From Nibricoccus aquaticus (GTDB lineage Bacteria; Verrucomicrobiota; Verrucomicrobiia; Opitutales; Opitutaceae): DNA of 64,000 bases. Within the stretch, counting starts at the first letter, position 1. The number at the start of each line of letters is the position of its first letter. The stretch spans positions 1,922,001-1,986,000 of the forward strand of contig NZ_CP023344.1 in assembly GCF_002310495.1 (NCBI RefSeq), in the 5' to 3' direction. Below the pieces are notes generated by a model. The model saw nothing but the letters and a program-made list of their open reading frames with translations. It did not search any database and was not told the origin of the DNA. Positions 8,144-16,886 of this stretch are shown piece by piece. A program made the translations under genes and the position numbers.

Positions 8144-8584
8144 TTAATTCACCGTGACCGCGATTTTCTTGGGCTTGGATTCTTCCTTTTTCGGAAGCGT
8201 CACGGTGAGCACGCCGTTTTCGTAAGCGGCCGACACCTTTTCAGCGTCCACGTTTTCGGGAAGCACCACTGAGCGATTCAGCGCAACGGTTTCCTCGCTT
8301 TCGCCGCTCTTGGTTTTGCGCGTCGCCTTGAGGTTGAGATAACCGTCGACGACTTCGACACCGAGATCGGCGCGGTTGATACCCGGAAGCTCGGCACGCA
8401 CATAGGCGTTTTCCTTGTCTTCAAAGACATCGACCGGGAAACGACCGGACGCAGGCGCGCCCACGACATGTCCAAGTGTGGACTCGAAAAGGCGGTCGAT
8501 TTCGCCTTCGAGACCCGCCCACGGACTCTGCCGAAAGGACGAGATGAAACGATTGTTTGGATAGCTATAGCGTACGATTCTCAT
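8144..8584 (-). CDS. Small heat shock protein, Hsp20/alpha-crystallin family (upstream copy)
   Basis: A 146-residue Hsp20 protein. The N-terminal arm contains FRQSPWAGLEGEIDRLFEST; the alpha-crystallin domain runs over about residues 48-140 with DVFEDKENAYVRAELPGIN and the closing ENGVLTVTLPKKEESKPKKI. It is the first gene of a two-gene hsp20 operon. Its leader contains a TTCG-capped hairpin (8610-8625) about 25 nt before the start, where an RNA thermometer could sit. Only a weak purine stretch (AAAGAAAA) precedes the ATG. Confidence 0.93.
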   Translation of the reverse strand: MRIVRYSYPNNRFISSFRQSPWAGLEGEIDRLFESTLGHVVGAPASGRFPVDVFEDKENAYVRAELPGINRADLGVEVVDGYLNLKATRKTKSGESEETVALNRSVVLPENVDAEKVSAAYENGVLTVTLPKKEESKPKKIAVTVN

Positions 8585-8609
8585 GGTAATTTTCTTTTGG
8601 GTTTAGTGG

Positions 8610-8625
8610 TCGAACCGAAGTTCGA
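8610..8625 (-). promoter_or_regulatory. 5'-leader hairpin with UUCG loop upstream of hsp20
   Basis: On the minus strand TCGAAC-TTCG-GTTCGA forms a 6-bp stem closed by the very stable C(UUCG)G tetraloop, 25 nt upstream of the ATG at 8584. On the same strand TATACT (8643-8638) could be a -10 element, though no good -35 is visible. A regulatory role is inference. Confidence 0.35.
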
Positions 8626-8861
8626 TTGAATGTCCCAAGTATAGCTTGCGGGATGCCGCAGCTCTCCGCGCAGCAAGTCGCCGAATTTCCGATACTTACC
8701 ATTTTCGCACAATGCAGGCTGTGAAATTCTGTCCACCCTGCTGTCGCACTTACCGCGAAAAAACGTCACATTTCCATCTCTCTAATTCCCCAGCGCTTCC
8801 TTCTTTGCGCCTTCGCGCCTTTGCGTGAGCCCAACTCCGTCCTCCGCGCTTCCGGCTTTCC

Positions 8862-9887
8862 TCAATACGTCACGCCCACATCCGCCAGCCACCGATCCAG
8901 CGTCGCCTGATTCCCCAACGTATCGTCGAGACTCATCTCCGGCACTTCTTTCAGCCCCGCCGCGACCGCCTTCGCAAAAACATCCGCCTCCACCGCATAA
9001 AGCGGCAGCGGCGACTTCACCGCGATTTCCTCCGGCTGCTCCACGCCTTGCTTATGCAGCCACAAACTCGTCTGGCCGCCATGCCGCGCCGGATGCCACG
9101 GCGCCGGCACATGCAGCCAGCCGCCCGTCCCATAAATACGCACGCCCACTTCCTGCCTCAATCCGACACCCGTCGAAAGCACCGCGACGGTCCCATTCGC
9201 AAACTTCGCCACCGCGCCAGCGTACACGTCGATGCCCGTCTGCGGATGCACCTGCCCGAGCCCGTGAAACTCCACCGGGTCGGCAAACAGTTTTCCATCC
9301 GCCGCCCCCGCGATCAACCGTGAGAACGAAACCGGATAGCAGCCCACATCCAAAATTCCCCCGCCGCCGAGCTCCTTCGAAAACTGCCGCCCCGCCGCGT
9401 CGAACGGTTTCCAAAACCCAAACGCCGCCTGCACCATCCCGATTTTCCCGAGAACTCCGCTGCGAATAATCTCCACCACCTTCGCCGTCTGCGGCGCGCA
9501 CCGATACATGAAAGCCTCCATGAACAACACGCCCTTCGCCCGCGCCGCCGAGACCATCCGCACCGTCTCCGACTTATTCATCCCCAGCGGCTTTTCACAC
9601 AGCACATGTTTCCCCGCCGCCACCGCCCTGAGCGCCCACTCCAAATGCTGCGGATGCGGCGTCCCGATATAGACCGCCTCCACCTCCGCATCCGCGAGCA
9701 ACGCTTCATAACTCCCGTGCGCCCGCATCGCCCCGCCATGCGCCGCCGCAAATTTCCCCGCCGACGACTGCGTCCGACTTCCCACCGCGACCACGCGACT
9801 GAACTCCGACTTGGCCACATCCACCGCAAATTCCGACGCGATCCGGCCCGTGCTGATAATACCCCAGTTCAAACGCGTGTTACTCAT
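8862..9887 (-). CDS. Gfo/Idh/MocA-family NAD(P)-dependent oxidoreductase
   Basis: A 341-residue cytoplasmic enzyme. The Rossmann start WGIISTGRIASEFAVDVAKS is at residues 8-27, and the family EKPLG motif lies at about residue 97, carrying the catalytic-region lysine. The C-terminal alpha/beta domain follows (GGGGILDVGCYPVSFSRLIA). Members oxidise or reduce sugars, inositols or related compounds; the substrate cannot be read from sequence. Trans-dihydrodiol dehydrogenase-like members have this length and layout. A second, distinct family member is at 22875-24041. One of few genes with a G-rich stretch upstream of ATG. Confidence 0.92.
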   Translation of the reverse strand: MSNTRLNWGIISTGRIASEFAVDVAKSEFSRVVAVGSRTQSSAGKFAAAHGGAMRAHGSYEALLADAEVEAVYIGTPHPQHLEWALRAVAAGKHVLCEKPLGMNKSETVRMVSAARAKGVLFMEAFMYRCAPQTAKVVEIIRSGVLGKIGMVQAAFGFWKPFDAAGRQFSKELGGGGILDVGCYPVSFSRLIAGAADGKLFADPVEFHGLGQVHPQTGIDVYAGAVAKFANGTVAVLSTGVGLRQEVGVRIYGTGGWLHVPAPWHPARHGGQTSLWLHKQGVEQPEEIAVKSPLPLYAVEADVFAKAVAAGLKEVPEMSLDDTLGNQATLDRWLADVGVTY

Positions 9888-9960
9888 GCCCCGTCCCTAA
9901 TCACTCCCTCCCGCCAAACGCACGCCCAACCTTTTCGACCCGTTCACACTCTCGCCGTCC

Positions 9961-9987
9961 AATCCTGTTAATCCTCTCAATCCTGTC
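9961..9987. repeat. Three tandem 9-mers (AATCCTGTT type)
   Basis: AATCCTGTT, AATCCTCTC and AATCCTGTC occur in tandem in the 230-bp gap between the MocA gene and the PatB-like gene. The rest of that gap is C-rich with no motif I recognise. Confidence 0.7.
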
Positions 9988-10117
9988 CAAAACTCCGCCC
10001 TCCCCACGTTTCCCGTCCACTGTACCGCCTCCTGGCAAAAAACTCCGTGCCCCCGCCCGCCCTCCCTGCTTCATTCCCCACTCTCACTCTCCGTTCACCG
10101 TACGCATCGCACACCGC

Positions 10118-11290
10118 ATGAGCTTCGACTTCGACACCGTCCACCCACGCCTCGGCACCGACTCCCAGAAATGGCAGAAGTACGAGGGCAAAGACATCCT
10201 CCCACTCTGGGTGGCCGACATGGATTTCCGCTCCTCACCCGCGATCATCGAAGCGCTTCACCGCCGCGTGGATCACGGCATCTTCGGCTACGCCCGCCCC
10301 ACCAAGTCCGAAGTCTCCGCCGTCGTCGACGCGATGCAGCGCCGCTACGGCTGGACCATCGACCCGAGCTGGCTCGTCTGGCTCCCCGGCCTCGTCTGCG
10401 GCCTCAACGTCACCGCCCAAGCCTTCGCGCAACCGGGCGAAGAAGTCCTCTGCAACACCCCGGTCTATCCGCCCTTCATGACCGCCCCGCGCAACTCCGG
10501 ACGCGTCTCCGTCACCATCCCGCTAGCGCTCGATTCCGCCGCCCGCCGCTGGGAAATCGACTGGGACGCCATGGAACGCGCCGTCACCCCGCGCACCAAA
10601 CTCTTCTTCCTCTGCAACCCCCACAACCCCGTCGCCCGCGTCTTCCGCCGCGACGAACTCCAGCGCATCGGCGAATTCTGCCTGCGCCATAATCTGATTC
10701 TCTGCTCCGACGAGATCCACTGCGACCTCATCCTAGACGACATCCCTCACATCCCCACCGGACTCCTCGGCGGCGAGATCGCCAACCGCACCGTCACGCT
10801 CATGGCCCCGAGCAAGACCTACAACGTCCCCGGACTCGGCACCTCCTTCGCCATCATCAGCAACCCGCAACTCCGCGCCACCTTCGTCCGCGCCACCGCC
10901 GGCATCGTCGCCGAAGTCACCACGCTCGGCTTCGCCGCCTGCGAAGCCGCGTATCGGGATAGCGAGGACTGGCGCCAGGGCTTGCTCGCCTACCTCCGCG
11001 GCAATCGCGATTTCCTCCTCGATTTCACCGCCCGCGGACTCCCCGGCATGAAAATCGAAGCCCCCATCGAGGCCACCTACCTCGCGTGGTTCAACATCGA
11101 GGCCCTCAATCTCACCGATCCCGTCGCCCATTTCGAAAAACACGGCGTCGGCCTCAGCGAAGGCGCCTTCTTCGGCACGCCCCGCGGCAAAAACATCCGC
11201 CTCAACTTCGGCTGCCCCCGCGCCACCCTCACCGAAGCGCTCACGCGCATGAAACGCGCCGTCGCTGCTGCTCGCAGCCTCGCTTCTTAA
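10118..11290 (+). CDS. MalY/PatB-family PLP-dependent C-S lyase / aminotransferase
   Basis: A 390-residue fold-type I PLP enzyme. The PatB/MalY N-terminal signature LPLWVADMDFRSSPAI begins near residue 29. The NPHNP motif is near residue 167, SDEIHCDL near 196, and the PLP lysine is K233 in APSKTYNVPGL. This subgroup mainly cleaves cystathionine or cysteine to pyruvate, ammonia and thiol (beta-C-S lyase) and is often annotated as an aminotransferase. NPHNPVAR replaces the usual NPHNPVGR. The gene stands alone, with a family A repeat just downstream. Confidence 0.92.
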   Translation: MSFDFDTVHPRLGTDSQKWQKYEGKDILPLWVADMDFRSSPAIIEALHRRVDHGIFGYARPTKSEVSAVVDAMQRRYGWTIDPSWLVWLPGLVCGLNVTAQAFAQPGEEVLCNTPVYPPFMTAPRNSGRVSVTIPLALDSAARRWEIDWDAMERAVTPRTKLFFLCNPHNPVARVFRRDELQRIGEFCLRHNLILCSDEIHCDLILDDIPHIPTGLLGGEIANRTVTLMAPSKTYNVPGLGTSFAIISNPQLRATFVRATAGIVAEVTTLGFAACEAAYRDSEDWRQGLLAYLRGNRDFLLDFTARGLPGMKIEAPIEATYLAWFNIEALNLTDPVAHFEKHGVGLSEGAFFGTPRGKNIRLNFGCPRATLTEALTRMKRAVAAARSLAS

Positions 11291-11329
11291 AGCGTGGCTG
11301 CTCTATTTCGAGCCAAGCTCTTCAGCTTT

Positions 11330-11380
11330 CCGAGGTAGGGCGGGTTGTCCCTAAAATGCCGGCTCACCGTCGCCCGCTTT
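11330..11380. repeat. REP-like element, family A
   Basis: It begins CCGAGGTAGGGCGGGTT, continues with TCCCTAA, and ends CGCCCGCTTT. Copies lie at 27468-27520 and 56274-56325. TAGGG/CCCTA and GGCGNGTT/AACNCGCC can pair alternatively. It ends at the last codons of the DCC gene. Confidence 0.75.
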
Positions 11381-11822
11381 AAGGCAAAAACCGCGCCGCC
11401 CACTCCACCTTTGCCAGCGGCCTCGGCCGATACTCGCCGAACAACCGGTACCGCAGCCGCGCCACGACCTTGTACAACGGATCGCGCAGCCACCGCGGAA
11501 TCACCCGCAACCACGACACCACCCGCCACACACCGCCGAGCTCCGCCAGCACCTGCAACACCCCGTCCGTCCTGGACCAGTGCGGCCCATCCTTGCGCGG
11601 AAAATCCGGCACGAAAATCAAGCTGTCGAAATCCTCCGTGGGCAACCCGCGCTCCCGCAAAATCGCCTGCGCCGTCGGCCCTTGAAGGGGCGCGAACCGC
11701 AGCGTGCCCGCTTTATCGATACGCAGCAGCAGCCGTACGCACGCGTTGCACAGTCCACACGTCCCGTCGTACATCAGCAGCGGCGTGCGACGAAGGGCTG
11801 TCTCGGGTACGTGGGTGGTCAT
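11379..11822 (-). CDS. DCC-family (DUF393) thiol-disulfide oxidoreductase-like protein
   Basis: A 147-residue protein with the family signature MYDGTCGLC: D19, C22 and C25 counted from the start at 11822 (MTTHVPE). The frame extends nine codons further, but the shorter start fits family length. The region RYRLFGEYRP and a hydrophobic helix around residues 100-120 (VVSWLRVIPRWLRDPLYKVV) are typical. The family is named for its DxxCxxC motif and is presumed to do thiol chemistry; its substrate is not known. It is divergent from the exported fibre-like locus, 238 bp away. Confidence 0.88.
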   Translation of the reverse strand: MTTHVPETALRRTPLLMYDGTCGLCNACVRLLLRIDKAGTLRFAPLQGPTAQAILRERGLPTEDFDSLIFVPDFPRKDGPHWSRTDGVLQVLAELGGVWRVVSWLRVIPRWLRDPLYKVVARLRYRLFGEYRPRPLAKVEWAARFLP

Positions 11823-12060
11823 GGGTGAATCCGGATTCGCGGGCCGCACTAAACGTTCCGGCCCCGCCCAGTGTTTTTCCCAATTCCCGCCCCGCCAATC
11901 CCAAAAACTTCCCCCGCGTTACCGCTCACCGTCTCCGCACTAGTTCGTAGTCACTTTTGCGAATACGCGCGGCGTTGAACTTCGCCTTGGGCGCTCGCAG
12001 CTAGTAGGCGGCCCGCTTTCACCGGCCCCCGCATCATCAAAAATCAGCCCTCCCGCTCCC

Positions 12061-12588
12061 ATGAAAACACCATCCCGCCTCCGTCTCCTCCGCTCCCTCG
12101 GCCTGTCCGCGCTCGCGCTCACGCTGGGTACCACCGCCCTCCACGCCGCCATCGGCGACATCGCCGTCACCAACGATCCCTACAGCGCCGTCTCCGTCAC
12201 CGCCAACACCCCCCTCACCGTCGCCGATCCCGCCGCCGGCGCGATCAAAGGCGGCACCGGCACCACCGTCTCCAGCGCCGTCCTCCGCATCACCACCAAC
12301 GAATCCACCAACCGCAAAGTCCAGGTCTCCCAGACCGGCGTCCCCACCGGCGCCACGCTCACCCTGCAACTCGGCACCTACACCACCACCGACATCACCG
12401 AGGTGAACAGCGGCAACCCCATCACCGTCACCGGCACCGCCGCCGACTTCATCACCGGCATCAAAAACTACGCCTCCAACGTCGACGATCCCTCCGGCCT
12501 CCCGCTCGAGTACGTCCTCACCCTCGGCGAAAACACCCCGAACGGCCCCGCCACCATCAACGTCACCTACACCATTCTCGCCCAGTAA
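12061..12588 (+). CDS. Exported putative fibre subunit (first gene of chaperone-usher-like locus)
   Basis: A 175-residue protein with a clear signal peptide ending near LHAA at about residue 29. The mature chain has no cysteine and is rich in Thr, Val, Gly and Asn in short alternating strands, ending PATINVTYTILAQ, a pattern typical of secreted beta-sandwich subunits. I do not recognise a named family. It is followed after 64 bp by a second exported protein, then by a chaperone-like gene and an outer-membrane barrel gene, so a structural pilus or surface-fibre subunit is the most economical reading. This is inferred from context. Confidence 0.6.
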   Translation: MKTPSRLRLLRSLGLSALALTLGTTALHAAIGDIAVTNDPYSAVSVTANTPLTVADPAAGAIKGGTGTTVSSAVLRITTNESTNRKVQVSQTGVPTGATLTLQLGTYTTTDITEVNSGNPITVTGTAADFITGIKNYASNVDDPSGLPLEYVLTLGENTPNGPATINVTYTILAQ

Positions 12589-12652
12589 CCAGATTCCCCG
12601 TACACGTCGCTCCGCGCGTCGTCCGCCGCTGCCCGCTGTCCGTCCGTTCGCG

Positions 12653-13162
12653 ATGAGCCCCGCTCCGCACCACCGCGCGGCCACGACCAACCGCGCCTTC
12701 CTCCTCGCCTGCACCTGCGCCGCCTGGCTGGCGCTCGCCCCGCCATCCGGCGCGGTCAACTCCATCGAGTTCGTCGCCGGCGCCTCCCAGTCGCAGCTCA
12801 TCACCGCCGCGCACCTGACCGGAGGCCCCGGCGCCGACTACGCGAGCCGCATTCCCCTCGGCGGACTCTTCACACTGCGCGTGAACTCCGATCAACCCTG
12901 CCGAATCTCCGTCCAGCGCCAGAACACCGGCGTCTGGTTCGTCGAGGGCCAGCTCCTCGTGCAGATCGTCGAGATCGGCGCCTCCGCCGACGAACGCCCG
13001 CCCGTGCCCATCGATTCCTCCGCCGCCCCGCTGATCGACAGCGCCTCCCCGCTCATCGATCAGACCTACGGCCTCCGCTACCTCCTCGACGGCATGTCGG
13101 TCAAAAACGCCCCGCGCACCTACACGACCGAGATCCTCTTCACCGTGACCGATCTGGAATGA
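12653..13162 (+). CDS. Exported putative minor subunit of chaperone-usher-like locus
   Basis: A 169-residue protein with a Sec-type N-terminal helix (AFLLACTCAAWLALAPPSGAVN, ending near residue 36). The mature part is beta-rich and contains PLIDSASPLIDQTYGLRYLL. It resembles no family that I can name. The gene overlaps the next by 4 bp (ATGA), so translation is probably coupled. By position it would be a second, perhaps tip or adaptor, subunit. The ATG at 12653 is the first after the previous gene that gives an export signal. Confidence 0.6.
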   Translation: MSPAPHHRAATTNRAFLLACTCAAWLALAPPSGAVNSIEFVAGASQSQLITAAHLTGGPGADYASRIPLGGLFTLRVNSDQPCRISVQRQNTGVWFVEGQLLVQIVEIGASADERPPVPIDSSAAPLIDSASPLIDQTYGLRYLLDGMSVKNAPRTYTTEILFTVTDLE

Positions 13163-13989
13163 AAACACCCCGCCCCGTCCTCCTCGCCGCACTCGCCTCG
13201 CTGACCATCGCCCTCGCGCCCGCCCAGCCATCGCCACTCGCGTCATCAACTCCGCCAGCCGCCACCATCATCGTCAGCGGCGAACTCACCCGCGAATTTC
13301 AACTCGCCCCCGCCTCCTCCGCCGAGGGCCAGCTCGTCCTGCGCAACACCTCCGCCACACCCGGCCGCGCCCGCATCTACCAACTCGATTACTCCCTAGA
13401 TGCCGATGCGCACATCTACACCGATCCCGGCCAGCTCCCGCGCTCCAACGCCCCGTGGATCGAGCTCGGCGAGCGCCAGCCCGAACTCGCCCCCGGCGAA
13501 ACCCGCATCGTCCCCTTCAAAGTCTCCGTGCCTTCCGACCCCTCCCGCAGCGGCACCTACTGGAGCATGATCATGGTCGAGGGCCTCGCCGCCGACCCAC
13601 AGCCGGAAAACGCCAACGCCGTCTCAGTACGCTCCGTCATACGTTATGGGATACAGATTATCACCCACGTCGGCGGCTCTGCCTCCGCCCGCCCTGCGAT
13701 TTCCCACCAACGCATCGCCGCCGCCAACGACCGCCACTCCGTCTGCTTCGACCTCGCCAATACCGGCGACCGCTGGCTCCGCCCCAAAATGGAGCTCCGC
13801 CTCTTCGACGGCTCCGGCCGCTCCCTCGGCGTCTTCCCCGCGCCCACAACCCGCGTCTACCCCGGTGCCTCCGCGCCCCAAAAATTCGACCTCCCCGCGC
13901 TCCCCGCCGGCGACTACCTCGCCCTCATTGTCCTGGACACCGACGACGAACTCTATGGAGCCCAATACCGGTTCCGCCTCGACGATTGA
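13159..13989 (+). CDS. Periplasmic chaperone-like protein (DUF916 / pilus-chaperone type)
   Basis: A 276-residue exported protein. After a signal peptide ending near residue 20-25 come two Ig-like halves. The first has the features of pilus chaperones and DUF916 proteins: REFQLAPASSAEGQLVLRN, then RSNAPWIELGERQPELAPGE and VPFKVSVPSDPSRSGTYWSM. The second half (about residues 170-276) resembles a C-terminal Ig domain. In chaperone-usher systems such proteins fold and cap subunits by strand donation. It overlaps its upstream neighbour by 4 bp and abuts the barrel gene with no gap. The family call is good; the pilus role is inference. Confidence 0.65.
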   Translation: MKTPRPVLLAALASLTIALAPAQPSPLASSTPPAATIIVSGELTREFQLAPASSAEGQLVLRNTSATPGRARIYQLDYSLDADAHIYTDPGQLPRSNAPWIELGERQPELAPGETRIVPFKVSVPSDPSRSGTYWSMIMVEGLAADPQPENANAVSVRSVIRYGIQIITHVGGSASARPAISHQRIAAANDRHSVCFDLANTGDRWLRPKMELRLFDGSGRSLGVFPAPTTRVYPGASAPQKFDLPALPAGDYLALIVLDTDDELYGAQYRFRLDD

Positions 13990-16785
13990 GTGATCGCCCA
14001 CAGCCGCAGTCTGCTCGCACTGGCCGCGCTCGTCGCCGGCCTCGCCGGTCCCCGCTTGCTCGCGGAGACGACCCTCGCCGTCCGCAGCGGACAATCCGCC
14101 ACCATCGCCCCCGGCGGATTTTTCTCCGCCACCGTCGCCCTTCGCGATTCCTCCGCCTCCTCGCCCGGCCCGCTGCTTCGTGAACACCTCCAGCTCCCTC
14201 CCGGCTGGACCGATCTCTCGCCCGCCGGCCTCGCCTTCTCGCTCACCGGCCCCGAGCAAATCCGCTTCATCGCCGTCGCCATCCCGCGCACTACCGCCGC
14301 CGGCGACTACACCCTGATCTACTCCGTCGGCCCCGAAACCGATCCAGCCCTCGAGCAAGCCCGTGCCGAACTCACCATCACCGTCCCCGCCGTCACCACC
14401 CTGCGGATCGAAAACGAAAACGCCCCCGCCCAACTCGTCGCCGGCGACCGCCTCACCGCCGTCTGGCGCGTGACCAACCAAAGCAACCACCCCGCCGCCC
14501 TCCTCCTCAAAGCCCGCAGCTCGCTCGATCTCCCCGTCACGCTCGCGCCCTCCTCCCCACTCCTCCAACCCGGCGAGAGCATCCTCGTCACCGCCACCGC
14601 CACCACGCCCGCTCAGCTTCGCGGCGAACAAACCCACCAGCTCCTCCTCGATGCACAGCTCGCCGGCGACGCCAAAAACTCCCGCCAGGTCGTCGCCGCG
14701 CACACCCGCCTCTTCCCGCGCTTCACCACCGCCGCGCAGGCCGACAGCGACTTCCGCCTCTCCCTCCGCACCACCGCCGTCCAGCGCAAATTCCGCAGCC
14801 GCGAAGCCTCCGGCCTCCAGTCCGAACTCTCGGGCAATGGCTTCATCGATCCCGAGCGCACCCGCCGTATCGACTTCCTGCTACGCACCGATCCCGTCGT
14901 CAGCGGCCCGTCGCGAGTCCTCCCGCGCAGCCGCTACAGCTTCAGCTACCGCAGCCCCGCCCTCGATCTGCTCCTCGGCGACAACCAGTTCTCCCTCTCG
15001 CCCCTCACCCAACGCTCCCTCTCCGGCCGTGGCGCGGGCGTCACTTATCGCGCCCCGCCCTCGGCCGCCGGTCTCTATTATGCCGATACACCGTGGCAGA
15101 CACCCGACACGCACCAGCTCGGTGCCTTCGCCCAGCTCGACGCCAGCCCCTCCGCTCGTCTGCGCACCAACCTCCTCGTCCGCGACACCGCCGCCCTCGC
15201 CTCAAGTACCGAAACCCGCTCCGTCCTCCCCAGCTTCCAGGTTTTCCTGAAGCCCGATGAATCCACCTCGCTCGAAGCCGAGGCCGCGCTCAGCGACAAC
15301 CGCGCCGCCCCCACCGGCGATGCCTGGCGCCTCCGCCTGAGAGGCAACCGCGGCGACGACTTCAACTACGACCTCGAACACCTCCGCGCCTCGCCCGACT
15401 TCTTCGGCTACTATCAAGACGTCCGCTCCACCTCGGGAAACGCCTGGTGGAAACTAAGCCCCGACTGGCAGGCCCACGGCTCTTTCCTCTCCTCGCGCTA
15501 CAACCTCGACCGCTCTCCCGCAAAAATCTCCGCCCCCCAAACCGACACCGCCACCACCGGCCTCGACCGCAAAATATCCGACCGCCTCTATCTCTCCGCC
15601 GACTACGCCTTCACCGACACCCGCGACCGCCTGCCCTCCCGCCTCCCCGGCTTTTCCCAAAACGCCCTCGCGCTCGCCGCCAACGTAAACACCCGCTTCG
15701 CCTCCTTCCGCACCACCGTCGAGGAAGGCTCGCGTCACCTCCGCTCCCGCGTTCCGCAGACCGATCGCTTCACCTACGTCTCCCTCTTCAGCGTCTTCCG
15801 CCCGCGCCTAGGCGGCACCTACTCGCTCTACCTCGGCACCGGCGACAGCCGCTACACCGCCGGCCAGCGCGAGACCACCGCCAGCGCCACCGGCCAGTGG
15901 GCGCTCACCGAATCCCTCCGCGCCTACGCCGCGTATTCGAGCACCGAATATCGCGGCACCACCCGCCAGTCCCAGTCTTCGGTAGAAGCCAGCCTCGGCT
16001 ACGAATTCCCCGGCGGCTCCTCGCTCGACCTCAACCTCCGCGCCTCTTCGTACAACCACACGCAACAAGACCGCACCGTCTCCCTCAGCTACCGCGTCCC
16101 GCTCCCCACGCCCTCCCTCGCCCGCCGCGACTCCGCCAGCCTCTCCGGCAAAGTCCTCCTCCGCTCCGCCGACGCCACCCAGCCGCTCCCCCGCGTCATC
16201 CTCCGCCTAGGCAAACTCCCGGCCGCCACCGATCAACACGGCCGCTTCGTCTTCCCCTCCGTCCGCCCCGGCCGCCACGAACTCACCATCGACCCGCTCT
16301 CGCTCGGCATGAACGTCGTCCTCGCCCACAGCGCCCCGATCATCGTCGAACTCGAACGCGGTAAGCGCGCCGAACTCGCCATCGACGCCGCCCCCGCCGC
16401 CCGCCTCGACGGCGAAATCCTCCGCTACGAAGCCCCTCCCGCAGCTCCCTCGCTCGCACCGCTTCCCGCTCCCGACTACCGCCCCGCCGAACCGCTCCGC
16501 AACATCACCATCGAACTCCGCCGCCCCGGCGAACGTGTCCGCTCCGTCACCACCGACGCGCAAGGTCGCTTCGGCTTCGACCGCCTCCCGCCCGGCGATT
16601 GGACTCTCTCCATCGACGACCGCCAGCTCCCAGCGCATCACCGCCTAGCCGATCTTCACTCCGGCCAAAACGAACTCCCCATCACCCTCACCGCCGCCGC
16701 CACTCAACAAATCCATCTCCGCGTCCTCCCCGCCGCCCGCCCGATGCGCCTCCTCGACGACGCCTGGCTCCCCACCACTCGCTAG
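13990..16785 (+). CDS. Large outer-membrane beta-barrel, usher-like, with Ig-type and carboxypeptidase-regulatory domains
   Basis: A 931-residue exported protein starting with GTG directly after the previous stop codon. Order: signal peptide (1-26); two Ig/CARDB-like domains (about 27-235); a long barrel-like stretch of alternating strands (about 245-700), including SPALDLLLGDNQFSLSPLTQ and many aromatic strand ends; then two plug or surface domains of carboxypeptidase-regulatory type (GKVLLRSADATQPLPRVILR, later FGFDRLPPGDWTLSI). Ushers have comparable length and a barrel followed by C-terminal Ig-like domains, but I see no classical usher N-terminal signature. It most likely exports or anchors the products of the three preceding genes. 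Confidence 0.6.
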   Translation: MIAHSRSLLALAALVAGLAGPRLLAETTLAVRSGQSATIAPGGFFSATVALRDSSASSPGPLLREHLQLPPGWTDLSPAGLAFSLTGPEQIRFIAVAIPRTTAAGDYTLIYSVGPETDPALEQARAELTITVPAVTTLRIENENAPAQLVAGDRLTAVWRVTNQSNHPAALLLKARSSLDLPVTLAPSSPLLQPGESILVTATATTPAQLRGEQTHQLLLDAQLAGDAKNSRQVVAAHTRLFPRFTTAAQADSDFRLSLRTTAVQRKFRSREASGLQSELSGNGFIDPERTRRIDFLLRTDPVVSGPSRVLPRSRYSFSYRSPALDLLLGDNQFSLSPLTQRSLSGRGAGVTYRAPPSAAGLYYADTPWQTPDTHQLGAFAQLDASPSARLRTNLLVRDTAALASSTETRSVLPSFQVFLKPDESTSLEAEAALSDNRAAPTGDAWRLRLRGNRGDDFNYDLEHLRASPDFFGYYQDVRSTSGNAWWKLSPDWQAHGSFLSSRYNLDRSPAKISAPQTDTATTGLDRKISDRLYLSADYAFTDTRDRLPSRLPGFSQNALALAANVNTRFASFRTTVEEGSRHLRSRVPQTDRFTYVSLFSVFRPRLGGTYSLYLGTGDSRYTAGQRETTASATGQWALTESLRAYAAYSSTEYRGTTRQSQSSVEASLGYEFPGGSSLDLNLRASSYNHTQQDRTVSLSYRVPLPTPSLARRDSASLSGKVLLRSADATQPLPRVILRLGKLPAATDQHGRFVFPSVRPGRHELTIDPLSLGMNVVLAHSAPIIVELERGKRAELAIDAAPAARLDGEILRYEAPPAAPSLAPLPAPDYRPAEPLRNITIELRRPGERVRSVTTDAQGRFGFDRLPPGDWTLSIDDRQLPAHHRLADLHSGQNELPITLTAAATQQIHLRVLPAARPMRLLDDAWLPTTR

Positions 16786-16886
16786 ACGCCATCGCCCCGA
16801 TTCCCCGCAGCGAAGCCCGGCTTGTCACCGCCGCCGCACAGCACGTACCGTCGCGATTCACTTTTCCGCGTTCAGTCCCGTCTCTC

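Noticed and set aside
13624-14703. 359-codon minus-strand frame inside the fibre-like locus
   Set aside because: Composition is an antisense shadow; the plus-strand genes form a coherent operon.
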